In this document: positions 21,414 to 30,185 of the stretch, one piece after another
Layout of the letters: each line of letters starts with the position of its first letter
How positions within the stretch are numbered: position 1 is the stretch's first letter
From: Bacteroides rodentium JCM 16496
GTDB lineage: Bacteria; Bacteroidota; Bacteroidia; Bacteroidales; Bacteroidaceae
Direction of reading: 5' to 3'
Assembly: GCF_000614125.1 (NCBI RefSeq)
Contig: NZ_BAKJ01000012.1
Coordinates: forward strand, 1-64,000
DNA: 64,000 bases
Translations under genes and position numbers: made by a program
The notes under the pieces: model-generated
Seen by the model: the letters and a program-made list of their open reading frames with translations, nothing else
Told to the model about the DNA's origin: nothing
Database searches by the model: none

Positions 21414-22723
21414 ATGAGCCGAAAAAATCATAATCCTATATCGTGGGTCCCCACCGTATATTTCGCCATGGGATTGCCGTTTGTGGTACTGAACATGGTT
21501 TCTGTGCTGATGTTCAAGGGGCTGGGTATCGGTGACGCGCAGATTGCTCTGTGGACGTCGCTCATCATGATGCCCTGGACACTGAAGTTCCTTTGGAGTC
21601 CGTTCCTTGAAATGTTCAAGACGAAGAAGTTTTTCGTGGTACTGACGCAGATGGTTACCGGAGCGGGTTTTGCTCTGGTGGCTTTGGCGTTGCAGTTGCC
21701 GTTCTTTTTTGCGGTATGCATTGCGCTGCTGGCGGTGATTGCTTTCAGCGGGGCCACACACGATGTGGCTACGGATGGTGTCTACATGTCGGAACTGAGC
21801 AAGCAGGACCAGGCCAAGTATATCGGTTGGCAGGGAGCCTTCTACAATATAGCGAAGATTGTGGCGTCCGGCGGGCTGGTCTGGCTGGCAGGTGCCTTGC
21901 TGGTAGGTTTCGGTGGGGTGGAGGGTGCCACAGAGGCAGTCCGCCACGAGGCTACCCGGCATGCATGGATGACGGTGATGCTGATATTGGCGGCGGTGAT
22001 GCTGCTGCTTGGCTTCTACCACATGCGCATGCTGCCATCGGGCGGTGCGACCGCATCCGGCGCCAAGTCGGCAAGGGAGACGTGGGAGCAGTTGGTAGCG
22101 GTAATCAAGGATTTCTTCTTGAAGAAGCACATCTGGTACTATATAGCGTTCATTATCCTTTATCGCTTTGCCGAGGGCTTTGTCATGAAGATTGTCCCCC
22201 TTTTCTTGAAGGCGGAGCGTTCGGCAGGCGGCTTGGGATTGAATGAGCAGCAGATAGGCTTGTACTACGGCACCTATGGGGCGGCAGCCTTTGTGCTGGG
22301 TTCACTGTTGGCAGGCTATTACATTTCGCACAGAGGATTGCGGCGGACGCTGTTCTCCCTCTGTTGCATCTTCAACCTGCCTTTTGTGGCTTATACCTGC
22401 TCGCCATGTATCAGCCGGAAAGCGGGCTGCTGATAGGCAGTGCCATCGTGCTCGAGTATTTCGGCTATGGTTTCGGTTTTGTGGGACTGACCTTGTTCAT
22501 GATGCAGCAGGTGGCGCCGGGAAAGCACCAGATGGCACATTATGCCTTTGCTTCGGGCATCATGAATCTGGGTGTGATGTTGCCGGGGACAATCAGCGGC
22601 TTTGTCAGCGACTGGTTGGGGTACGAGGCGTTCTTTACCTTCACGCTGTTTGCCACCATTCCGGCGTTCCTCATTACGTACTTCATACCGTTTACGTATG
22701 CCGATGAGAAGAAACAACAATAA
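21414..22723 (+). CDS. MFS transporter for an N-glycan core disaccharide
   Basis: Major facilitator protein with about 12 membrane helices, related to the AmpG/PAT-type permeases (WVPTVYFAMGLPFVVLNMVS, ATHDVATDGVYM). One break at about 22396 (one C short) repairs to FVAYTLLAMYQPESG, giving about 437 residues. It stands between GH92 and a GH130 phosphorylase. In B. thetaiotaomicron the equivalent transporter next to BT1033 is thought to carry Man-beta-1,4-GlcNAc across the inner membrane, and the same job is inferred here. Confidence 0.82.
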
Positions 22724-22746
22724 CCAATTAATAATATAGAGCAATT

Positions 22747-23718
22747 ATGAGCAACAAAATCACAATGCCTTGGGAAGAACGGCCGGCAGGCTGTAAGGAT
22801 GTAATGTGGCGTTATTCGGAGAATCCCGTAATAGGCCGGTATCATATTCCGTCGTCAAACAGCATTTTCAACAGTGCGGTGGTTCCGTTTGAGGATGGTT
22901 ATGCCGGTGTGTTCCGTTGTGACAATCGGGCGGTGCAGATGAATATCTTTGCCGGTTTCAGCAAGGACGGCATCCACTGGGAAATAGAGCATGAACCCAT
23001 CCGGTTCAAGGCCGGGAATACGGATATGATAGAGTCCGAATATAAATACGACCCGCGCGTGACATGGATTGAAGACCGTTACTGGATTACGTGGTGCAAC
23101 GGCTACTACGGTCCCACCATCGGCATCGGCTATACTTTCGATTTCAAGGAGTTCTTCCAGTGCGAGAATGCCTTCCTGCCTTTCAATCGCAACGGTGTGC
23201 TGTTGCCTCAGAAGTTCGATGGCAAATATGCGCTCTTGAGCCGTCCCAGCGACAGCGGACATACTCCTTTTGGCGACATCTACATCAGCTTCAGCCCCGA
23301 CATGAAGTTCTGGGGCGAACACCGTCATGTGATGGCTCCCACACCTTTCCCCGAAAGCGCCTGGCAATGCACCAAGATAGGTGCCGGTTCCGTACCGTTT
23401 CTCACGGACGAAGGTTGGCTGATGTTCTATCACGGCGTGATAACCACTTGCAACGGTTTCCGTTACTCCATGGGAGCGGCTATTCTGGATAAGGACAATC
23501 CTGCCAAGTTGCTCTACCGCACCCGTGAGTATCTGCTTGCGCCGGCTGCTCCTTATGAGCTGACGGGCGATGTTCCCAACGTGGTGTTCCCTTGCGCAGC
23601 GTTGCAGGATGGAGAACGTGTAGCTGTATACTACGGTGCGGCCGATACGGTAGTGGGGCTTGCTTTTGGCTATATCCGCGAGATTCTGGAGTTCACGAAG
23701 CGCACAAGTATTTTATAA
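22747..23718 (+). CDS. GH130 beta-1,4-mannosyl-N-acetylglucosamine phosphorylase
   Basis: 323 residues, intact, no signal peptide, so cytoplasmic. GH130 five-bladed propeller features are clear: [38 protein letters not shown] (with the catalytic Asp of the family in this first part), [25 protein letters not shown]. Its closest known type is B. thetaiotaomicron BT1033, which splits Man-beta-1,4-GlcNAc with phosphate to mannose-1-phosphate and GlcNAc. Placed after the MFS gene by 23 bases, it completes cytoplasmic use of the N-glycan core. Exact substrate is inferred, as GH130 also includes mannan phosphorylases. Confidence 0.88.
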   Translation: MSNKITMPWEERPAGCKDVMWRYSENPVIGRYHIPSSNSIFNSAVVPFEDGYAGVFRCDNRAVQMNIFAGFSKDGIHWEIEHEPIRFKAGNTDMIESEYKYDPRVTWIEDRYWITWCNGYYGPTIGIGYTFDFKEFFQCENAFLPFNRNGVLLPQKFDGKYALLSRPSDSGHTPFGDIYISFSPDMKFWGEHRHVMAPTPFPESAWQCTKIGAGSVPFLTDEGWLMFYHGVITTCNGFRYSMGAAILDKDNPAKLLYRTREYLLAPAAPYELTGDVPNVVFPCAALQDGERVAVYYGAADTVVGLAFGYIREILEFTKRTSIL

Positions 23719-23780
23719 GTACCAAGCAGTTGGCAGGCGCTTGATATTGCTGAAAAGCGTCTGCCGTAACTGTCTTATAC

Positions 23781-23926
23781 TTAGTGCAATATCACTGCAA
23801 AGATACTGCATGCTTTTTGCAGTGTCACTGCAAAGCCGTTGCAGCGTCACTGCAAAGCTGTTGCAGCGCTACTGCAAAGTAGTTTGCAGTGTCATTGCAG
23901 ACCGTTTGCAGTAACTTTGCAGAGTG
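23781..23926. repeat. 22-bp periodic array with TTGCAG...CTGCAA dyad core
   Basis: Five exact 22-bp steps start at 23817, 23839, 23861, 23883 and 23905. A degenerate leading copy lies at 23781-23805. The best units contain TTGCAGTGTCACTGCAA, a near-perfect 17-base dyad. The array fills most of the 273-base gap between the GH130 gene and the fourth GH92 gene, inside an apparent operon. Confidence 0.85.
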
Positions 23927-23991
23927 CATGCAATGACACCGGGATTGGTAGTGTGCTCACTAACTAATAAAGAACAAATCCTTACTATATT

Positions 23992-26235
23992 ATGAAACGA
24001 CTGATTACTTTCTGTATCATCTCCTTTGGAATGCTCACGGCATCTATGGCTGCGGAGAAGCATCCCGCGGACTATGTGAATCCTTTTGTCGGTACCACCA
24101 ACTTCGGTACCACGAATCCGGGCGCCGTCTGTCCCAATGGAATGATGTCCGTAGTGCCCTTCAACGTGATGGGCTCGGAGGACAACAAATACGATAAAGA
24201 TGCCCGCTGGTGGTCCACTCCCTATGAGTATCACAATTGTTTCTTCACCGGATACTCGCATGTCAATTTGAGCGGTGTGGGTTGTCCGGAATTGGGCTCT
24301 CTGCTGCTGATGCCCACTACGGGAGAGCTGTCCGTAGATTATAAGGAATATGGAAGCCGCTATAAGGACGAGCAGGCATCCCCCGGATATTACAGCAACT
24401 TCCTGACCCGCTACCGTGTGAAGACGGAAGTGACGGCAACCCCTCGCACGGGTGTGGCGCGTTTCACCTTTCCTGCCGGGCAGAGCCATGTGTTGCTGAA
24501 CCTGGGCGAAGGCCTGACCAATGAATCGGGAGCTTTTCTGCGCCGGACGGGCGAATGCGAGTTTGAAGGCATGAAGCTGCTGGGTACTTTCTGCTACAAC
24601 CCACAGGCCGTTTTCCCCATCTACTTTGTGATGCGTGTCAACAAGCAGCCCGCCGCTTCGGGCTACTGGAAGAAGCAGCGCCCCATGACCGGTGTAGAGG
24701 CCGAATGGGACCCCGATAACGGACGCTACAAACTTTACACCCGCTACCAGAAGGAACTGGCGGGAGATGATATCGGCGCCTATCTTACATTCGATACCGA
24801 AGAAGGCGAGCAGGTGGAAGTGCAGATGGGAGTCTCTTTTGTGAGCATGGAGAATGCCCGCCTCAATCTGGATACCGAGCAGCAGGGAAAGAATTTCGGT
24901 CAAGTGCTGGAGGAAGCCCGTCGCCGCTGGAACGATGACCTTTCGCGCATCCTTGTAGAAGGAGGTACGGAGGAACAGAAAACCGTTTTTTATACGGCAC
25001 TCTATCATACGCTGATACATCCCAATATCCTGCAAGATGTGAACGGGGAATATCCCGCTATGGAGAGTGACAAGATTTTGACTACCAAAGGCGACCGTTA
25101 TACCGTCTTTTCTTTGTGGGACACTTACCGCAATGTGCACCAGCTTCTTACACTGGTATATCCCGAGCGGCAGTTGCAGATGGTGCGTTCCATGCTCGAC
25201 ATGTACCGTGAACATGGCTGGCTTCCCAAATGGGAACTCTACGGACGTGAGACGCTGACCATGGAAGGTGACCCTTCCATCCCCGTCATTGTCGACACCT
25301 GGCTGAAAGGTTTGCGCGACTTTGATATAGAACTGGCCTACGAAGCCATGCGCAAGGGAGCCACCCTGCCGGGAGCGGAGAATCTGCTCCGCCCGGACAA
25401 TGACGACTACGTGTCATTGGGATATGTGCCCCTGCGGGAGCAGTATGACAATTCCGTTTCACATGCCCTGGAATACTATATTGCCGACAATGCCTTGTCG
25501 CGCATAGCCGCAGCGCTTGGCAAGAAGGAAGATGCCCGTCTGTTTCACGAACGTTCGCTGGGCTACAAGCATTATTACTGTAAGGAGTACGGTACTTTCC
25601 GTCCCATCCTGCCTGACGGTGAATTCTATGCTCCTTTCGACCCGAGGCAGGGAGAGAACTTTGAGCCGAACCCCGGATTTCACGAAGGTTGTGCCTGGAA
25701 CTATACTTTCTATGTTCCCCACGATGTGAAAGGGCTTGCCCGGCTCATGGGTGGAAAGAAGCCGTTCGTAGACAAGCTTCAGCGCGTGTTCGACGAAGGG
25801 CTGTACGACCCCGCCAACGAACCGGACATTGCATATGCCCATCTTTTCTCTTATTTCAAGGGTGAAGAGTGGCGCACGCAGAAAGAGCTGCACCGCCTTT
25901 TACAGAAGTATTTCAAGAATGCCCCCGACGGAATTCCCGGCAATGATGATACCGGAACGATGTCCACTTGGGCTATCTTCAACATGATGGGCTTTTATCC
26001 GGATTGTCCCGGAGAACCGGCTTATACGCTGTCTACTCCGGTATTTGATAAGGTGACCATAAAGCTCGACCCTAAGTATTGGGGACGCGACCAGCTGGTA
26101 ATAGAGACGGAACGCCCGTCAGCAGAATCCCTATATATCCGCGAGATGAAGCTGGGAGGAAAAAAACTGTCCCGATATCGTATCACTCATGAAGAACTGG
26201 TGCAGAGTGGAAAACTGCGATTTAGTCTTCGATAG
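23992..26235 (+). CDS. GH92 exo-alpha-mannosidase (fourth), divergent subsite
   Basis: 747 residues and free of frame breaks. Cleavable signal peptide (ends near SMAAEK), so periplasmic. GH92 motifs: YVNPFVGTTNFGTTNPGAV, FSLWDTYRNVHQL, PGNDDTGTMSTWA. The HGNEP segment of the alpha-1,2 copies is replaced here by DPANEPDIAYAH, and the N-terminal half contains an insertion (DNKYDKDARWWSTPYEYH). It therefore probably removes another linkage, such as alpha-1,3 or alpha-1,6, from the trimmed core. A terminator follows at 26275. Confidence 0.88.
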   Translation: MKRLITFCIISFGMLTASMAAEKHPADYVNPFVGTTNFGTTNPGAVCPNGMMSVVPFNVMGSEDNKYDKDARWWSTPYEYHNCFFTGYSHVNLSGVGCPELGSLLLMPTTGELSVDYKEYGSRYKDEQASPGYYSNFLTRYRVKTEVTATPRTGVARFTFPAGQSHVLLNLGEGLTNESGAFLRRTGECEFEGMKLLGTFCYNPQAVFPIYFVMRVNKQPAASGYWKKQRPMTGVEAEWDPDNGRYKLYTRYQKELAGDDIGAYLTFDTEEGEQVEVQMGVSFVSMENARLNLDTEQQGKNFGQVLEEARRRWNDDLSRILVEGGTEEQKTVFYTALYHTLIHPNILQDVNGEYPAMESDKILTTKGDRYTVFSLWDTYRNVHQLLTLVYPERQLQMVRSMLDMYREHGWLPKWELYGRETLTMEGDPSIPVIVDTWLKGLRDFDIELAYEAMRKGATLPGAENLLRPDNDDYVSLGYVPLREQYDNSVSHALEYYIADNALSRIAAALGKKEDARLFHERSLGYKHYYCKEYGTFRPILPDGEFYAPFDPRQGENFEPNPGFHEGCAWNYTFYVPHDVKGLARLMGGKKPFVDKLQRVFDEGLYDPANEPDIAYAHLFSYFKGEEWRTQKELHRLLQKYFKNAPDGIPGNDDTGTMSTWAIFNMMGFYPDCPGEPAYTLSTPVFDKVTIKLDPKYWGRDQLVIETERPSAESLYIREMKLGGKKLSRYRITHEELVQSGKLRFSLR

Positions 26236-26274
26236 GTATTGTGAGTCAGGATAGCATCGGTGATGGTTTAGGTT

Positions 26275-26315
26275 GCCCGCCATTGACAAAGTTCAAGTCA
26301 GTGGCGGGCTTTTTT
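26275..26315 (+). terminator. Rho-independent terminator after N-glycan PUL
   Basis: GCCCGCCATTGAC (26275-26287) pairs with GTCAGTGGCGGGC (26297-26309) with one G-T pair, followed by six T. It ends the plus-strand operon and is convergent with the minus-strand GumN-type gene. Confidence 0.9.
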
Positions 26316-26345
26316 GTAAGTTGTTAGAGAGAATTGTCAGGGTCT

Positions 26346-27230
26346 TTATTTCATAGCCTCAAGAGTATATCCCTGCTCCTTCAGCAGCTTCAGCACTCCA
26401 TTGTCTCCGGGCAGGTGTCCGGCGCCGACTACGAAAAGGGTGGGGGCTTCCGTCATGATGGCAGGCATCTTTTCAACCCATGCCTTGTTGCGGTTGTCCA
26501 GCATGGCTTCCATCTCACCGGGCAGCGGGTCGCATGAATTGCCGTCGCGCTCTTCCATCAGTTGCAGCATGGCGTCCAGGTCTTGCTTTTCATAAGCGGC
26601 AATCAGGCGTTTGCTTTGGTCGATGCCTTTCTCAATGTCACTGATGGCGCAGTAGAGGAGGTTTGCCTGACGTTGCAGTGTCTGGCTGTTGAACAGAATG
26701 TCTATTTGTGACTGGGCTGTTTCCAGACCGCCCACTTTCTTGCCTTGCTGTGCGGCTTGCTGCTGGAAGTAAGCGTCGAGCTGTTCTTGCGGGTTGAAGC
26801 CCGGAGTATGTTTCATGTAGAGCAGGACGACGAGCTGCTGGTTGATGGCAGCCGGTTTGAGTTGCGCCAGCATGGCAATGTCCACCATCATGTTTTCTTT
26901 GACAGCCTTGCCCACTTCTTCGTATTGTTCGGGAGTAAAGAGGCTTTGCAGTGTGGTGTCTTTGGGCATCATCATCTGCTGTTGCATGCTTTGCATGAAG
27001 GCGGGAGTCGCCATTTCGCTCATCACAACCTCCCCGTAGACTTGGGTGGTTTCGTTCATGGCCTGCGGCATGGCGGCAATGCTGTCCTTTATACTGAGTG
27101 GAGAGAGGTGATAAGTACCGAAAATGTAGGATGGTTTCTCTAATCCTTTGCCGGATACTTTCCATAAAAGTTGTGCATTGGCACTCAGCGCAATGCTGAT
27201 GAATAAAAGGATACCTAAAAGTTTCTTCAT
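26346..27230 (-). CDS. TraB/GumN family protein
   Basis: 294 residues with a signal peptide (ends near SANAQ). The family motifs are present: SYIFGTYHLSP near residue 35-45 and VVGAGHLPGDNGV near the C-terminus. Members of the TraB/GumN/Tiki group are predicted metal-dependent proteases or erythromycin-esterase-like enzymes, and many are exported in Bacteroides. Role here is unknown. It follows the NlpC/P60 gene by 54 bases and may be the last gene of that minus-strand operon. Confidence 0.8.
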   Translation of the reverse strand: MKKLLGILLFISIALSANAQLLWKVSGKGLEKPSYIFGTYHLSPLSIKDSIAAMPQAMNETTQVYGEVVMSEMATPAFMQSMQQQMMMPKDTTLQSLFTPEQYEEVGKAVKENMMVDIAMLAQLKPAAINQQLVVLLYMKHTPGFNPQEQLDAYFQQQAAQQGKKVGGLETAQSQIDILFNSQTLQRQANLLYCAISDIEKGIDQSKRLIAAYEKQDLDAMLQLMEERDGNSCDPLPGEMEAMLDNRNKAWVEKMPAIMTEAPTLFVVGAGHLPGDNGVLKLLKEQGYTLEAMK

Positions 27231-27284
27231 TATTTTTCTTCTGTTTTTTGGGTTAATTTACACTGTTGTTAAAGCTTTATTGGG

Positions 27285-27799
27285 TCATTTATATCTTCCT
27301 CCGCAAATCCAATGTTCCTTGTAATAATCTTCGAGGAGGCTGCTGACAATCACTCCCCGGCTACTGCTGGCATGGATGAACTTCCAGTCCTTGAGGTAAA
27401 TGCTACATGGGTAGCTTTCTTGCTGGAAGTGTGGCTGTTGAAGAAGACCAGGTCGCCTTCGCGCAGTTCGTCGATTGTCAGTAGACGCTGTACTTCAAAC
27501 TTCTGTTTGGATGTGTTGCGTGGCAGATGGATGCGGTAGGTCTCTTTGTACAGTTGCGTAGTCAGTCCGGAGCAGTCTATGCCTTGCGCGTTGTTCCCTC
27601 CCGGGCGGTAGGGGGTGCCTATCCATCGGGCGGCATTGATGTAAAGCTTGTGGTTGTCCTGCCTGTCAATGTCCATACCCAGTTTGATGGAAGCTTGTGC
27701 CAATGCCTGGTAGTCGACTCGTGGTGCGCTACTGCCGCAGGAGGCAAGTATCGCTGCAAGGCAGAGCATTGTTATAGTGTAAGATAGATTTCGTTTCAT
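27285..27799 (-). CDS. NlpC/P60 cell-wall peptidase lipoprotein
   Basis: Lipoprotein (LASCGSS lipobox) with an NlpC/P60 domain. The catalytic Cys is in NAQGIDCSGLTTQLY and the His in ATHVGIYL after repair. A break at about 27403 (one base short, GG read as G) truncates the apparent frame at 27350. Restoring it extends the protein through HASSSRGVIVSSLLEDYY-type sequence to a TGA at 27285, about 171 residues. The family cuts gamma-glutamyl-diaminopimelate bonds in peptidoglycan. Its start overlaps the end of the ABC ATPase gene by four bases (ATGA), so it is co-translated with that exporter. Confidence 0.85.
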
Positions 27800-28590
27800 G
27801 CCTCTGTAGTGTCGTTTATACTGATTGTTTTGTTTTCCGCATTTTCACCGGTTGTCCCGGCTTTCGTTTCTTCGGCTATTTCTTCCTCCACGCCGACGTT
27901 GAAGTAAGCTTCCAGTTCCTGCTCGGCAGAGTTGTTCTCATTTCGTATATCGCGGATAATAACACCGTTTTCCAGCAATGCAATACGCGGGCAAACGTCC
28001 ACTGTATGATTCAGGTTATGGCTGGAAATGATGACAGTGGCTCCGTGCTCTTCATTGTATTTTTTCAGCAAGTGTTTGATTACGGACTGTGAACTGGGGT
28101 CAAGGAAGTTGAACGGTTCATCCAGAATCAACAGTTGCGGATGGTGGAGCATGGCGGAGATGATGCCGATTTTCTGTTTGTTTCCGGCAGAATAGTTGCG
28201 GATGAATTTCTTCTGGCCCATTACTTCGCCGTTCATGAAGCGTTCGAAGGGAAGCAGGCGTTCGTCTACCTCCTCTTTCTTCAGACCGTACATCTTGCCG
28301 ATGAAGTAGAAGTATTCTTCGGGAGTGAGGTAGTCTATCAGGAAACCGTCGTCTATAAAGGCTCCCGTGAAGTTCTTCCAGTCCTCACTTTTGCTGACGT
28401 CAATGTCATTGATGGTTACATTGCCCCGGTCTGCCTGCAGCAAGTCAAGGATAAGGCGGAAGAGGGTGGTCTTGCCTGCACCGTTGTTGCCTACCAGTCC
28501 CAGCATATCGCCTTGCCCGATGGTGTAGTTCTCTATATCTACGGCTTTTTTTGTGCCGAAATTCTTCTGTAAATTATTGATGCGTATCAT
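27796..28590 (-). CDS. ABC transporter ATP-binding protein
   Basis: 264 residues, intact. Walker A GNNGAGKTT, a signature-like YSAGNKQKIGI, Walker B LLILDEPF, and the switch histidine in TVIISSHN. The C-terminal tail is acidic and low in complexity. It pairs with the permease 25 bases upstream. The class resembles ABC-2 type exporters of unknown substrate; a link to envelope maintenance is suggested only by the overlapping NlpC/P60 gene. Confidence 0.9.
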   Translation of the reverse strand: MIRINNLQKNFGTKKAVDIENYTIGQGDMLGLVGNNGAGKTTLFRLILDLLQADRGNVTINDIDVSKSEDWKNFTGAFIDDGFLIDYLTPEEYFYFIGKMYGLKKEEVDERLLPFERFMNGEVMGQKKFIRNYSAGNKQKIGIISAMLHHPQLLILDEPFNFLDPSSQSVIKHLLKKYNEEHGATVIISSHNLNHTVDVCPRIALLENGVIIRDIRNENNSAEQELEAYFNVGVEEEIAEETKAGTTGENAENKTISINDTTEA

Positions 28591-28615
28591 GTTAGTGATT
28601 GATGTTTAATGATTT

Positions 28616-30102
28616 CTATTTCTGTCTACTGTCCCTGAAGCCTTCCATATTCTTGTAGCGGCGTTTCATGAGCCGGTGATATACGTTCATCAGCCAGAAT
28701 TTGGAAGTGGCGATAAATGCCACGCCGATGCCGATAAGTATCCAGGGGGTGACCTCTTTGCCAAAGATGGCATTCAGTGCAAAAAGCAGCAGTAAAGGTA
28801 TGCCGAAGGCACCTCCTGCAATCAGGTTTTGCAGTCCCGTACCTATGTTCTGCCGGCTGGTCATTTTTGAATTCAGGTCGGTGGTCTTGTTGTTGTAGAC
28901 CGCCAACTGGAACAGACAGCAGTATACGGCGCCCGGAATGAATATCAGCCATGCAATGCAACCGAGTACGGATACCTTACCGGTAACCATACCGGGAATC
29001 ATCAGAATCGTAGGAATGAGCAATGCAATGCTGTACAGTATGTATTTGGCACGCAACAGCGAGTAGATAGATTCCTTGCGGCTCATCAGTCCGTCAATGT
29101 AATTGCCTTCGTAACCCATCAGTGTGCTGAGGAACATGATGCCGAAGATAATGTAGTTGTAAAGGACGAAGAAATCTCTCATACCTCCGTCGTAGACATC
29201 GGAAAAGCTGATAATGAGGCTGAACATGATCACTACACCGGTGATGGAATAGAGCGAACGCTTACAAATCTTGTTGCGCATCAATAACTTGAGTTCCAGT
29301 CTCATGTATTCGCCTATCTCGCCGTAGCGGTCGAGGAATTTGTATTCGGATACATGTTTTATCCGTGTATCTTCCACTTTGTTCAGTTCATTGTAGATGA
29401 GTTTCTGCATCAGAGTGCGGTTGATGAACACATGAGGGCGATGGCAGCCAGTACACCGATGAATGACAGAATATTGCCGGTGATGAATCCTTCTCCCAGA
29501 TTGACAAAACAGTCGAAAAGCGGACTGTTGTCCGGAATGAATAGTGCGGCGGCAATGCCACCATATATTACTACCGGTAGTGCCAGCCACCAGATGCGCT
29601 CACCCATCAGTGTGCGGCACAGCAGGAACCAGTAGTTATTGAATATCATCAGCAACCAGATGCCGATGCAATAGGTCAGCACCCCACCGATACCATAGAA
29701 TTTGGTGACGGTGATGATGGAAAACGGAACAAACAGAAACAGCCAGAACAGATTGAAGCCATCCAGTCCGGAACGAATCAGCAGGAAGTCGATAAGACGG
29801 TTCCGCTTGATGGGAAGCAGCAGGTAGGGCTTCACTTCCTGGGTGGGTGTTTTTTGGAAAGGCAGGCGTATCAGGAAATCCAGTACAAGGACAAATATCA
29901 ATCCGGAGTTCATTACGTGATAGGCTTCTGTGGCACCGCCGTCAAAGGCGACTGCGAAGGTCGTACCGAAGAATATCAGGTAACCGGCCCAGAAGACGAA
30001 CATGAAGTACATCCAGAATTTTCCGAATTTACTTTTTTCGTACATCGGATTTCGTTTCTCCGCCAGTTTTCCGTGCTTGCGCAAATCTAAGAAAAGACTC
30101 AT
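28616..30102 (-). CDS. ABC-2 type transporter permease (DUF5687-like)
   Basis: Membrane protein with many hydrophobic helices and an N-terminal cytoplasmic segment (LFLDLRKHGKLAEKRNP). A break at about 29430 (one T short) is repaired to read ALMLFINRTLMQKLIYNELN, giving about 495 residues. The start at 30102 is chosen because the longer frame to 30159 runs through the terminator hairpin of the upstream M16 gene. Such proteins next to one ATPase are the permease half of Bacteroidetes ABC exporters. Substrate unknown. Confidence 0.8.
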
Positions 30103-30128
30103 AGTATTTGTATATATAGAGTTTGTAT

Positions 30129-30166
30129 AAAAAAGGCTGCGCTGCCTTTCGTTGAACAACGCAGCC
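30129..30166 (-). terminator. Terminator of the M16 peptidase gene
   Basis: On the minus strand GGCTGCG...CGCAGCC (30060s to 30130s; arms 30135-30141 and 30160-30166) is followed by a run of T. It lies 20 bases after the M16 stop codon and upstream of the ABC exporter genes. Confidence 0.85.
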
Positions 30167-30185
30167 TTCTGTGTGTATGGCTCTC

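Noticed and set aside
23869..25215. Open frame of 448 codons on the minus strand
   Set aside because: Antisense to the fourth GH92 gene and running into the 22-bp array; no domain.
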